From a virus, in IMG/VR virus record IMGVR_UViG_3300049460_000196, positions 1 through 64,000 of that record: a stretch of DNA of 64,000 nucleotides. One strand, written 5' to 3'. Positions 41,619 to 49,738 of this stretch are shown one piece after another (positions within the stretch are counted from its first letter, which is position 1; each line of letters begins with the position of its first letter). The notes under the pieces were generated by a model. That model did not search any database. It was given only the letters and a program-made list of their open reading frames with translations, and was not told where the DNA came from. The translations under genes and the position numbers were made by a program.

Positions 41619-42224
41619 TCAAGTCTTAAATGAAAGATCATGTTCGACCTGTCTTGTCGCCCAAGCTCGTTCACTGCAATGAAAGCATTGACCACATGCT
41701 GGAATTGAGTCATGTTTCGGGCACGACCGAGTCAATTCCAATAATTCAGATAAGCCCAATGTCTCGTACAGGTAAATGGTTGCACGCTTATCGAAGGTAA
41801 CAAATGGAGTGGCATAACCACGATACTTATTATCCATCGCAGTTAAGGGACGAGATGGAGCTGGCCCCGTGTAATCCCAGTCAAACGGATTCTGGGTTAC
41901 ACCTGTGTACAGCCAATCCATAGTTTCCATCGTTTGATAGATGTCACGACGCAGCTTATTGTCGATCAACACGAACTCATGTTCACGAGACTTCAACTCT
42001 ACGTTGAATTGATTTTCTAACCAACCCAACGTATTGCTGATACTTGCATTCTTGAGACCATTACGGAAAACTGTATAGATCTTATCAGGCACCAACCCAT
42101 TTGCCAACAGTAGATACATGAGGATCACACTGTCAGCGCCACCGGAATACGAAATACCCGTTTGTCCTTCATGGATGGGTATTATCACATTCCGGTATGG
42201 AGTTGGATAAATGACTTCGCGCAT
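41619..42224 (-). CDS. QueC-like PP-loop ATPase
   Basis: 201 residues. PP-loop SGGADS at about residues 26-31 binds ATP and adenylates a substrate. The C-terminal CPKHDS..ACGQCFHCSERAWA cluster (Cys-x8-Cys-x2-Cys-x2-Cys) matches the zinc site of QueC (7-cyano-7-deazaguanine synthase), but the spacing is shorter and the rest diverges. It may make a deazaguanine or modify another carboxylate. The stop of the subtilase gene overlaps its start. Confidence 0.8.
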   Translation of the reverse strand: MREVIYPTPYRNVIIPIHEGQTGISYSGGADSVILMYLLLANGLVPDKIYTVFRNGLKNASISNTLGWLENQFNVELKSREHEFVLIDNKLRRDIYQTMETMDWLYTGVTQNPFDWDYTGPAPSRPLTAMDNKYRGYATPFVTFDKRATIYLYETLGLSELLELTRSCPKHDSIPACGQCFHCSERAWATRQVEHDLSFKT

Positions 42225-43819
42225 TACGATTTGATACCTTTACTTTGCACCGATTCTTGGTCAACCTCTTCCAAGAATGTGAAAGACGAACTCGCACTCA
42301 ATTCATCCAACAGTGGTTTAATATCGCTACCGGTGGCTTCCTTCGTTGCCAGGAAGAAGTAGATGGGTGGCGACACGAAGGTAATACCTGGGCATTCCAG
42401 CGTAACTCGGAACCACATTTGTTTCACCAGTACACCAACTCCCAAATCTGCATTTGGGTCAATACGAATTTGAACCACGCCCGTGTTAGTCACGAATGAT
42501 TTACTCATGATTGCTTCGATGGACTCGTTACCATACGATAACGAGAAGACTGCATTTTCGCCATTGGCTTGTGCCAACGTACTGGCCGGCATCAACATCT
42601 TGATGTCAACAAACATGCTATCATCCATTCCCAACACTTCAACACCCAGATATTGAATATTGTCATCTGGTAATGAGCTAGTATCTGGACGGTGCAAAAG
42701 CTTATTCTCAGCTTGCGACACATTGGTTTGCAAAATCAACGCATTCAATGTTGCGTCGTCGATGATGGCTTTGGTAACATCAGCTGACAATGGAGCACTT
42801 GAACGCAAACTATACAAGACACTTGCGACACCACTAACAAAAGCTGCCGAGAACGACGAACCAGTATTGGTGCTATATTGATTCGTTGTATTGATAGTTG
42901 GCACCGCAACCATGTCACCTGGTGCATATATGTCAATCTTTTTATTCACGCCATATACGTTGTAGAGCGCACGATCATCTTTCGAACTGGCGGCTACCGT
43001 AAACACACCTGGAATACCAGCTGGGGTAACATCGTCAATGTTGAGATCACTATTGCCAGCCGCAGCTACCACCGTGATACCAGCAGCCAAGAGGGCTGCG
43101 ATCTTTTCATCCAAGTAGGCACTACGCGGAATAGCCCAGCTCAGATTGACTACCTTTGGCACTGTTAGGGTGCTTGTGTGGTGAGATAAGATGGCGTCAA
43201 AGATGTCACCCAATTCACCAAGGGTTGGTTTGCGATCTTTGCTGCTGATCTTAACATTGCTGATTGTTGCGTGTGGATTCATACCCAATGTCGCACCTGC
43301 CACCAATGCCGCGATGGCGGTGCCGTGACCCAAGTCATCAGTGCCATCAGTATAGAAAGGCACGGAGAACAAGTCTTCAATAGCTGTATTGGCAAATTCA
43401 GCATGGGTGGCATCGATACCACTGTCCACGATGATCACTTCGACGGGACGTTGAGGTGTGATGTCGGCAAAATATGGATTAGGGATGAATGGACGATATC
43501 GATTTGCGATGCGATTTTCTGCCCATTTGTTAACTGTGTCATCAGCCAACATCTTGATAGGAGCATCAAATGGCTCCATCACTTCGCCTGCTTTGATGCG
43601 TGGAACTGGATCTGCTTCTTCCTCGGTGACCCAGGTACCGTCATCTTTACGGACGTGGAATTGAATGGCGTCGCCTTCAGTTTCCACTGTATCGATCCCA
43701 TCAAATTGTAGAGCAAGATTGATTAAGCCAATGTTTACTTTGTCAATAGATACTTCTCCGGTCATTGCCAGAAAAGCTGCTTCACGTTCCGATGTTTTGA
43801 ATGTGAGTTTTAAGAACAT
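42224..43819 (-). CDS. Subtilisin-like serine protease (S8)
   Basis: 531 residues from ATG 43819 (SD GAGG 6 bases upstream). The catalytic triad is intact: Asp in VIIVDSGID, His in DLGHGTAIAAL, Ser in NTGSSFSAAFVSG, with the oxyanion Asn in VVAAAGNSDLN. An N-terminal ~130-residue domain may be a propeptide or inhibitor. The C-terminal ~170 residues are beta-rich. No signal peptide, so it acts inside the cell. It is flanked by two PP-loop enzymes, which suggests processing of a modified peptide or protein. Confidence 0.9.
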   Translation of the reverse strand: MFLKLTFKTSEREAAFLAMTGEVSIDKVNIGLINLALQFDGIDTVETEGDAIQFHVRKDDGTWVTEEEADPVPRIKAGEVMEPFDAPIKMLADDTVNKWAENRIANRYRPFIPNPYFADITPQRPVEVIIVDSGIDATHAEFANTAIEDLFSVPFYTDGTDDLGHGTAIAALVAGATLGMNPHATISNVKISSKDRKPTLGELGDIFDAILSHHTSTLTVPKVVNLSWAIPRSAYLDEKIAALLAAGITVVAAAGNSDLNIDDVTPAGIPGVFTVAASSKDDRALYNVYGVNKKIDIYAPGDMVAVPTINTTNQYSTNTGSSFSAAFVSGVASVLYSLRSSAPLSADVTKAIIDDATLNALILQTNVSQAENKLLHRPDTSSLPDDNIQYLGVEVLGMDDSMFVDIKMLMPASTLAQANGENAVFSLSYGNESIEAIMSKSFVTNTGVVQIRIDPNADLGVGVLVKQMWFRVTLECPGITFVSPPIYFFLATKEATGSDIKPLLDELSASSSFTFLEEVDQESVQSKGIKS

Positions 43820-43820
43820 G

Positions 43821-44762
43821 TTATTCCTCTTTATTAATTTGGGCAAGCGCATGGCGCTCGCGTAGAACTTCCGTGATCTCTTCTGGAAGCTCCAATAAAC
43901 TATCGTATTCTGGATACTTACTGTGATGCGGTAATCTGAAAAACTTTTCAAATGCCCAGCCATCACCAGTCATATTGGCAAAATGTTCTTTCACCAATTC
44001 AAACCCTGTATACTTCTGTTGCTGTGGAATAACACTCAAACCCAATCTGTGCATACCGGTCACCTTCGCGATGTAGCGAAGTGCGATATCGGTTGGCATA
44101 TCGGGCTGAAACAGCATGAAAGGTAAGGCGATGTCAAGTGTATATCCAAGGAAATTTCCTACCAAAGGATATTTATTGATTTCAGCAAACGTCATCCAGA
44201 CACTATGACTGCGATTGGAAATGAACTCCCATTTGCCATCTCTTATACATGGTGGATTGCCGCCGCAAATAATAGCTGATGGAGCAAACCGTTCAATCAG
44301 CATTTCGTAGAAACGGCAATGGGCAGATAGCTGTGGCGATGGACAGTTGTATTTGACCACATAGGATGGAAGGTCGCGGCCCAGAAAACTCAATATGTTG
44401 AAGTCAACCAGCGTGTACTTGAATCTATGTGTTGTGCAAAAGGTGATGGCGGAAGAAACGTCATGGATATTCAGGTCATCACGAAATTGCATAATCACAA
44501 TGGTGAATTTCACATTAGCTCGTCGCAGCAAAAGGCATGCCGCCTGACTGTCAATCCCACCACTCAAGGCAACATATATGTTTGGCCCCAAAGATGCGGA
44601 AACGCTTGCTATTGACGCCTGCTGACGAGCCAGGAGTTCGGAAGGGATATAAGCACCAGTAAGTATATCAAATTGAGCGCCAGCTGACATCCGCCAAACC
44701 AGTTTGTTGACTGGTTCGACCGTGGGGGACAACCATTTTTCATGAAAAATACCTGGGGTCAT
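43821..44762 (-). CDS. Asparagine synthase-like PP-loop protein
   Basis: 313 residues. VALSGGIDSQAACLLL is the PP-loop of the asparagine synthase/beta-lactam synthetase/lasso cyclase group. The later YVVKYNCPSPQLSAH and CGGNPPCIRDGKWEF segments fit a compact synthetase domain. No glutaminase domain is attached. It likely adenylates a carboxyl group, as in amide or peptide-bond formation. First gene of the leftward island, 1 base from the subtilase. Confidence 0.8.
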   Translation of the reverse strand: MTPGIFHEKWLSPTVEPVNKLVWRMSAGAQFDILTGAYIPSELLARQQASIASVSASLGPNIYVALSGGIDSQAACLLLRRANVKFTIVIMQFRDDLNIHDVSSAITFCTTHRFKYTLVDFNILSFLGRDLPSYVVKYNCPSPQLSAHCRFYEMLIERFAPSAIICGGNPPCIRDGKWEFISNRSHSVWMTFAEINKYPLVGNFLGYTLDIALPFMLFQPDMPTDIALRYIAKVTGMHRLGLSVIPQQQKYTGFELVKEHFANMTGDGWAFEKFFRLPHHSKYPEYDSLLELPEEITEVLRERHALAQINKEE

Positions 44763-44809
44763 TATGATATTTATAATACTTTATTAGCATATTATTGTAC
44801 TAATGCAAC

Positions 44810-45472
44810 ATGATAAATATGAATATGATAAATCTCAATAACTTTAAGGGCATTATTGACTGGCCCACCTTTGGTTTCCTGCATAATGACAACATGCTGA
44901 GTGACGAAGATTTCGCACTCTTGAACGCATATGACTTCCGCAATTGCCAATTACCAGCAGCTGAAGGCAATCGACGAATGAAACAATTCTGGTTGAATCA
45001 ACCGTTCGACGAAAGTGATCCGGTTGAAATGCTGATCAAGCGATTGCTGACTCAACTCAATAGTTGGGACGTACTAAAAAAGTTGATTGAAGATTCTTTG
45101 GCGGCAAACAATCTGGTACCAAGTGATGTCTGGAATGGCACTATCGAGGACGTCGAATCACATTATCTGGGTGTCTTCTGTGCATTCAATGAAGACTCAG
45201 ATGCCTATTACCTGAAGCCACATCGAGACTCTCGCCCAGTAATGCAGCTTTACATCAGCCCAGATGGAGCACCGGTTGGTACACGTTTTCATGTGATGGA
45301 AGATCACAGTATAATGAAACAATTACCATTCAAGGCCAATACGGGATATTTTCAGCTACCATTGAAGCGCGGGGTTCATAGTGCCATGGGTGCGGACGGA
45401 GTCACGCGGCGGTCATTGCTGTTCGGTTGGAACATGATGTATAGCAATAATCTACACCATCGAAATATATGA
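44810..45472 (+). CDS. Probable 2-oxoglutarate/Fe(II) oxygenase
   Basis: 220 residues from 44810. An internal ATG at 44828 is an alternative start. YYLKPHRDSRPVMQLYIS gives H138 and D140. GVHSAMGADGVTRRSLLFGW gives a distal His and Arg. Divergent from the asparagine synthase-like gene across a 47-base AT-rich gap, so probably part of the same island. Confidence 0.7.
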   Translation: MINMNMINLNNFKGIIDWPTFGFLHNDNMLSDEDFALLNAYDFRNCQLPAAEGNRRMKQFWLNQPFDESDPVEMLIKRLLTQLNSWDVLKKLIEDSLAANNLVPSDVWNGTIEDVESHYLGVFCAFNEDSDAYYLKPHRDSRPVMQLYISPDGAPVGTRFHVMEDHSIMKQLPFKANTGYFQLPLKRGVHSAMGADGVTRRSLLFGWNMMYSNNLHHRNI

Positions 45473-45551
45473 AGAAAGCCCGGAATTTGCTGAGTGGTTA
45501 ACCAGTCATGCGATCCAGTTCAAAACTGAGGTACCGTTCAAGAACCATCTA

Positions 45552-45779
45552 TTGGGAGTCACATATTATGCTGATTTTGTTTTTGACCATCTGAAGTTGA
45601 TTATTGAACTTGATGGTCGGCAACATCACCAAACTGTTGAATATGATTCCCGACGAGATGCGTATATTACCGCCAACTACGGGCTAAATGTGATTCGCAT
45701 AACTGCAAAGGAATATTTCAATAAAACAAGGGTCTCAGAGATTGAGACCCTTTTGATGCTACGCGGGGCAGGTCATTAG
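45552..45779 (+). CDS. DUF559-like (Vsr-type PD-(D/E)XK) nuclease
   Basis: 75 residues counted from TTG 45552, but similarity to DUF559 continues upstream in frame (ESPEFAEWLTSHAIQFKTEVPFKN...) to about 45470, where only non-standard codons are found before a stop. A non-ATG start or frameshift from the overlapping ATG at 45472 is possible. The core LIIELDGRQHH...YDSRRDAYITANYGLNVIRI carries the E/D-x-Q nuclease residues. A terminator hairpin (45730-45754) lies inside its coding end. Confidence 0.7.
   Translation: MGVTYYADFVFDHLKLIIELDGRQHHQTVEYDSRRDAYITANYGLNVIRITAKEYFNKTRVSEIETLLMLRGAGH
45730..45754 (+). terminator. Intragenic Rho-independent terminator
   Basis: 8-bp GC-rich stem and 5-base loop followed by TTTT, within the last 50 bases of the nuclease gene. 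Confidence 0.6.
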
Positions 45780-45780
45780 A

Positions 45781-45859
45781 CCGTCCGAGGGGATTCGAAC
45801 CCCTATTCCCAGCTCCAATTACGCTTCATGAGGTAGAAGCTCACGGCGGCTACAGACGG
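45781..45859 (-). tRNA. tRNA-like gene, anticodon unclear
   Basis: 7-bp acceptor (45853-45859 with 45781-45787), T-arm AGGGG/CCCCT with TTCGAAT, and a central GCTTC/GAAGC hairpin with 8-base loop TACCTCAT. No normal D-arm (no GG in the loop) and no CCA. Arg CCT or a non-standard tRNA are possible. Confidence 0.55.
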
Positions 45860-45898
45860 TCTAATGACCCGCTCCCGATGTGGGAACAGGTCGGAGGA

Positions 45899-46231
45899 TT
45901 ACGATCCCAGGCGTTGATCCTTGTAGCACTCTGGGCAGTACGGAATATGACGAGTCTTGCCAGTCACAGCCAGATGATACGGATCGGCCACCACGTCATC
46001 AGTCGTGACGCTATGTGTTTTGCAGTGATGGGCAGTTGGCAGAGTATCGCCGCGGATAACTTTAGCCACCGTACCTGGGGTGACCAGATATTGTTCACGT
46101 GGGCCACCGTTAACGATGAAGTTACCGATTTTGGAATTTTCGAACAGGCCGAAGCCTTTGATTTTCAGATGGGTCTTGCCGATGACGTACTCGTAAGTTT
46201 TTTCGTCGACAGTAATTTTGCGATAAGACAT
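45899..46231 (-). CDS. Unknown protein with zinc-knuckle-like end
   Basis: 110 residues. Beta-rich N-terminus (KITVDEKTYEYVIGKTHLKIKG). A C-terminal HHCKTH...IPYCPECYKDQRL could hold one zinc. Function unknown. Confidence 0.7.
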   Translation of the reverse strand: MSYRKITVDEKTYEYVIGKTHLKIKGFGLFENSKIGNFIVNGGPREQYLVTPGTVAKVIRGDTLPTAHHCKTHSVTTDDVVADPYHLAVTGKTRHIPYCPECYKDQRLGS

Positions 46232-46268
46232 TGTGATACCTCACTAAAAAGTGGTTGGGGTGAAACAT

Positions 46269-46348
46269 TGGTGCGCTTGTGTGGACTTGAACCACAGTGC
46301 GGGTGCAGCAAAAAACCGCCCCTGTTCTACCAGTTGAACTACAATCGC
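46269..46348 (-). tRNA. tRNA-Lys(TTT) with extended anticodon stem
   Basis: Encoded CCA, T-loop TTCAAGT, D-arm GTTCAACTGGTAGAAC. Acceptor has 6 of 7 pairs. The anticodon loop TTTTTTG sits on GCGG/CTGC stacked on GGG/CCC with one bulge, longer than the normal 5-bp stem. Confidence 0.7.
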
Positions 46349-46360
46349 CATATACAACAA

Positions 46361-46378
46361 AAGCCGCTTGCGCGGCTT
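46361..46378 (-). terminator. Terminator of the long non-coding RNA
   Basis: 7-bp stem with TTGC loop followed on the minus strand by TTTTGTTG. Confidence 0.7.
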
Positions 46379-46384
46379 AGTTAT

Positions 46385-47637
46385 TTAGTACCACTGAGAT
46401 TACATGGTCCTCGTTGACGCTTCGAACATTATTAGCCAGGATTGCGTCCCAACCTTCTTTCGATATCCACTAGAGCCCCTTTCGGGTAATCTAGTACGCC
46501 AACATCATCGCCGTTTTAAGTCAGGCAGTAGACTTGACACAGGGTGCTATTCTACGACTTTCCATCCGTTGACATTCGACTGCCATTAGAGCTTGCGGGC
46601 CCTACGAACTTCTTTTCATAAACCAACTAGGCCTTGCGAGCTTCGCTGAACTTGATTAACTTTCGTCTCAAGTATTAGATGATTTTCACACCCTGCCGAG
46701 GTAGACTTTGCATTTTGTATAAGTAAACGGTTTGATCGTTCGCTCTTTCTCCAATGAAAGTGCCATTTCTGGCGTGCAACTCACTGCGACGTGCTACCTC
46801 AGCTGCTCCAAAGTCTTTTGGACTCCAGAATACAACACGCCACGTATCTTTCGCCTCGCGGGCTACCGGATCGTCTTTCTCGACTAATGTCCACACCCTT
46901 GCGGATAGTCCACCAACCGATAAAACTGCATCATACCTCTTGGGTGCGACCCCTCGAAACATAACACTACCTTTCCCCGTACAAGATGGCAAGTTGGATT
47001 TGTGATGAGACTCGGCTCCCGCCATGTTCTCCCTCAACTGATGTTCCCTAACGAGCAAGCCCGCTAGGCATCTAAGCCAAGGTTCTTTCCATCACTCTTG
47101 CGTCCCAATTATCTCCAGGATAACCTGAAGTGCTTCCTTTCGGAAGCCGGGTCGGCTTGCATAACAGAACCACTTGCATGGCGCGGCTGCGTGAGCTTGA
47201 CCGCTTTCCCCGGGTTGCCCCGGCTCTTCCTTCCAATATACGGCAAGCCGTATACCGTGGAGCTATGCCCCCAAAACTTGTTTTACTCATAAATTCTACA
47301 AATACCCATTAAAGGAACGGCTGATACTAATGGAGCGACCATTATAAGGTTGCGAACCTCGCAGTGAACAAGTCACCGGCATATCAACTATGCGTTAGTA
47401 TCGTCAGGCAGCCGCACTGGCTGTTACTCCCTATTGTCCACCCGCACACGGAACAATCAACTACCGCGGTCAGGTCGCGTGCCATCAGGCAGTAGGTAAT
47501 TGACGGCTAGGATTTACACCTAGTACGTTCCATTAATGAATACTCAGAAAACACATGAGTAAAACAAATTGCTTAAATTGTCCAAGAACATTTTGTTACG
47601 TTGCTTTGTAACCAGTGCTGCGTTGTGCATCACCACA
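46385..47637 (-). ncRNA. Large structured non-coding RNA (GOLLD/ROOL-like candidate)
   Basis: A strong promoter (47644-47672) and terminator (46361-46378) bound ~1.25 kb with no clear gene. Many GNRA-capped hairpins are visible (TTCC-GAAA-GGAA, CCC-GAAA-GGGG, GGG-CAA-CCC, CC-GCAA-GG). There is also a long domain closed by GATACTAA/TTAGTATC (about 47319-47403) holding three inner hairpins, and the repeated words CTGCCTGA (three times) and GGGACGCAA (twice). Phage-borne ornate RNAs such as GOLLD and ROOL lie near tRNAs, as this does. A reading frame of 127 codons (46675-47058) may be spurious. Confidence 0.55.
46675..47058 (-). CDS. Doubtful reading frame inside the large non-coding RNA
   Basis: 127 codons, in-frame ATG at 47025. 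It has no SD of note and its DNA contains GNRA hairpins like the rest of the RNA. If real it would be a small basic protein in a loop of the RNA, as intron ORFs are. No family recognised. Confidence 0.25.
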   Translation of the reverse strand: MLVREHQLRENMAGAESHHKSNLPSCTGKGSVMFRGVAPKRYDAVLSVGGLSARVWTLVEKDDPVAREAKDTWRVVFWSPKDFGAAEVARRSELHARNGTFIGERANDQTVYLYKMQSLPRQGVKII

Positions 47638-47643
47638 GAACGT

Positions 47644-47672
47644 ATTCTAAAGAAGCCATTTACATCCGTCAA
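47644..47672 (-). promoter_or_regulatory. Strong sigma70 promoter for the large RNA
   Basis: TTGACG, 17-base spacer, TAGAAT, preceded by an A/T-rich stretch. No gene start follows within 500 bases. Confidence 0.75.
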
Positions 47673-47735
47673 TACTTTTTTAGAAATAATTTACTTCTTT
47701 TTGCCAACTTATCAAAACACTAGTAACCACGAGCA

Positions 47736-48101
47736 TTAGTCCATGCCTGGATCTGGTGGCCTGTTGGGATCAGCATAGAACACATGGCGATCTTCAGCAA
47801 ATTTCCAAGCCTGAACATTACACACTAGACGAAGCATTACTACATCCGCAGGTGCCAAATCTTCTATGATGTAATAGTGGGTGTTGATACTGCGTGGATC
47901 AACACCTGCTAACTGGACACGTTGCTCGCGCCACAGTTTGCGAATATCATCCACACTCCAGTGGTCTAACCGATCACCCAGATAGCACGTTGAGTAGGCA
48001 TAATACCAGCGATCAGGAAACAGCCCGTCAAGGATTTCATGCAAACGCACGCACTCCACATAGGTGTGCTTGGCAGTGACACGGTTGTTGAGTAATGACA
48101 T
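47736..48101 (-). CDS. Unknown protein
   Basis: 121 residues. Start overlaps the stop of the small membrane gene (TGATG). Contains RWYYAYSTCYLGDRLDHWSVDDIRKLW. Pro-rich end. No family recognised. Confidence 0.7.
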   Translation of the reverse strand: MSLLNNRVTAKHTYVECVRLHEILDGLFPDRWYYAYSTCYLGDRLDHWSVDDIRKLWREQRVQLAGVDPRSINTHYYIIEDLAPADVVMLRLVCNVQAWKFAEDRHVFYADPNRPPDPGMD

Positions 48102-48235
48102 CAGCCCAGCTTATTGTAGGCCATGAACAGTTCAGCGGCCAGCTCACATGCAGCCAAGATCAGGATGAAGATGCTCTCGTCAAAACTGACGAGACTTTTG
48201 GTGTTCATGTAGAGGTAGACGAATGCGAACAACAT
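48101..48235 (-). CDS. Tiny membrane protein
   Basis: 44 residues (MLFAFVYLYMNTKSLVSFDE...), two short hydrophobic segments. Stop overlaps the next start, so it is likely translated. Role unknown. Confidence 0.55.
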   Translation of the reverse strand: MLFAFVYLYMNTKSLVSFDESIFILILAACELAAELFMAYNKLG

Positions 48236-48299
48236 ATTATTCTTATTCTTATCGTGTGAAGATGTTCAAGGGCCACTATGGGTGTGGCCCTTCTCAAAA

Positions 48300-48692
48300 T
48301 TATTCAAATTCCTGGTAGCATACAACCCGCTGCACAACACCATCGATAAACACAACAGCATCATCGCCATGTTTTGCTTTCCACAGTTGGGCGAAAGCAT
48401 CAAGGCTCAGATTGGTGGCATTGCGGGCATTATGAATATGAGTTGCATGCGACAAACTCAAAGTGCGTTCATGTATCCAGTCACGGGTGATGGGCAATTC
48501 CACTAACCCATTGACTTGCTGTTTCAGCTCAAGAAAATGAACTTGATACGCATCACCAAGAACATATTGTTTGATGCATGCCACCAGTTGCGGATTGTGC
48601 CGAAACGCTTTCCCTGCCTGCTTATGTCGGGTCAACTCACTAATCAATACGGGCACTACTTCATTAGGTATACGTTTTTGCTCAGTATTCAT
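48300..48692 (-). CDS. Unknown protein downstream of RNase P RNA
   Basis: 130 residues from ATG 48692, immediately after the 3' P1 strand of the RNase P RNA. A longer frame (from 48737) would translate RNase P RNA sequence and is rejected. Helical, with HNPQLVACIKQYVLGDAYQVHFLEL. No family recognised. Confidence 0.7.
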   Translation of the reverse strand: MNTEQKRIPNEVVPVLISELTRHKQAGKAFRHNPQLVACIKQYVLGDAYQVHFLELKQQVNGLVELPITRDWIHERTLSLSHATHIHNARNATNLSLDAFAQLWKAKHGDDAVVFIDGVVQRVVCYQEFE

Positions 48693-48693
48693 G

Positions 48694-49054
48694 GTTTCCA
48701 ACGCCTCATAGCCGGGGTTCTGGTTCTCTTCCATCATTCATCTATGAGCATTACTGCTCATCCTCGCCGCCTTTCAAAACGGGTCATAGGTGCTACAACC
48801 CAGGCACTCGTCAGGTGGAGTCAACATGCCCTGTTTGTATTGCTGCGGAATCGTTGTGGTACAAGCGAAGCTTTTCCGTTCCCTATCTGATATCGAGTCG
48901 TTCAACACGGAGAACGGGGCACCGCAGAAGACACTTAGGCACATATATCAGTCAGTTTATCATTACTAGCTTCTCCCAACAGAGCGATAGCCCTACCTTG
49001 TGCAGCCCCGAACTTCCTCAAGCTTTCGCCTGCGATGGATCGAGCGTTGGAAAC
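48694..49054 (-). ncRNA. rnpB: RNase P RNA (bacterial type A-like)
   Basis: About 361 nt. P1 is an 11-bp perfect helix between 49044-49054 and 48694-48704. Next to P1, CCATC pairs with GATGG (P2). The universally conserved region I is present as GAGGAAGTTCGGGGCT (bacteria GAGGAAAGTCCGGGCT), and region V/P4 as ATAGATGAATGATGG then CAGAACCCCGGCTA. The P4 strands covary, with an extra G and an extra C matching. The RNA cuts 5' leaders from pre-tRNAs. A protein subunit gene is not seen here, and the host RnpA could serve. Confidence 0.9.
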
Positions 49055-49132
49055 TGTCGCCAGTATAAATGCTTTCCAGATTCGTATCAAGGATTATTTG
49101 ACGCCATGTGAAAACTTGATTACAAGGCTTTC

Positions 49133-49140
49133 GATAAATA
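49133..49140 (+). promoter_or_regulatory. T4-like late promoter box
   Basis: GATAAATA 20 bases before the 49160 start. A sigma70-like TTGATT-17-TACTGT also overlaps here. Confidence 0.5.
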
Positions 49141-49159
49141 CTGTTTTAATGAGGTATTC

Positions 49160-49624
49160 ATGCGAGCTATCGAAATCTTCCAAAATTCAGTATTGAACGA
49201 ATCAGTTACTGAACAAATAATCGCCAAAGCACAGTCATTTGTTAATGCGGTAAAACGCATGAGTGGTATGGAGACCGCAATGGTGCAAGCTAATAGCTAT
49301 CAGCAAGAATTGTTGAATATTTTTGAGAACTGCGTAGATGCCGAAGATCTCAAAATGAAGATTCAGCAACTTGGTCAAACCATCACGATGTCACAAGTAC
49401 ATGAAGGTGTGGGATCCAAGATTGCCAAGGCATCACTGTTGACTCTGGCTGGTGTTGGTGCGGTAGTATGTGCCAAACTGGTCGGCATCTACAATCAAAT
49501 GGGCCAACCAGATGTTATTGACGGCAGTCATTTGAACATGGTTGGAGGTGTACTGTTTGGTGTTATTCCAGCCGTGTTATGTGCGATGCTGGCTATCTTT
49601 ATCGCCCTTGACAGCCGGGCTTGA
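49160..49624 (+). CDS. Membrane protein with N-terminal helical domain
   Basis: 154 residues, SD GAGG 5 bases upstream. Residues 1-85 are soluble helices. Two membrane helices lie at about residues 90-112 (TLAGVGAVVCAKLVGIY) and 128-150 (GVLFGVIPAVLCAMLAIFIAL). A holin or superinfection-exclusion role is possible but unproven. Late expression is suggested by GATAAATA at 49133-49140. Confidence 0.7.
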   Translation: MRAIEIFQNSVLNESVTEQIIAKAQSFVNAVKRMSGMETAMVQANSYQQELLNIFENCVDAEDLKMKIQQLGQTITMSQVHEGVGSKIAKASLLTLAGVGAVVCAKLVGIYNQMGQPDVIDGSHLNMVGGVLFGVIPAVLCAMLAIFIALDSRA

Positions 49625-49738
49625 TGGCAAACAACCAATAAAATCAGGACACACTTGTTCTTCTTTTGGTGGATGAGTGGCCGAAAAATTAGTGCGGAAG
49701 ATCATTGGTCGTCCGCACTTGATGCAAGTATAACCCAT
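49577..49738 (-). CDS. Small zinc-ribbon-like protein
   Basis: 53 residues: CIKCGRPMIFRTN...EEQVCPDFIGC, two Cys pairs. ATG overlaps the stop of the upstream gene (TAATG). Its end runs antisense under the last 48 bases of the membrane-protein gene. Confidence 0.5.
   Translation of the reverse strand: MGYTCIKCGRPMIFRTNFSATHPPKEEQVCPDFIGCLPSSPAVKGDKDSQHRT

Noticed and set aside
46385-47637. Second RNase P RNA, tmRNA or rRNA fragment
   Set aside because: GGATGGAAAGTC and CTGCCTGATGG looked suggestive, but no P1/P4 pairing, tmRNA ends or longer rRNA identity could be found.
48693-48737. N-terminal extension of the 48300 gene
   Set aside because: These codons are the conserved 3' part of RNase P RNA. 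ATG 48692 right after P1 is the better start.
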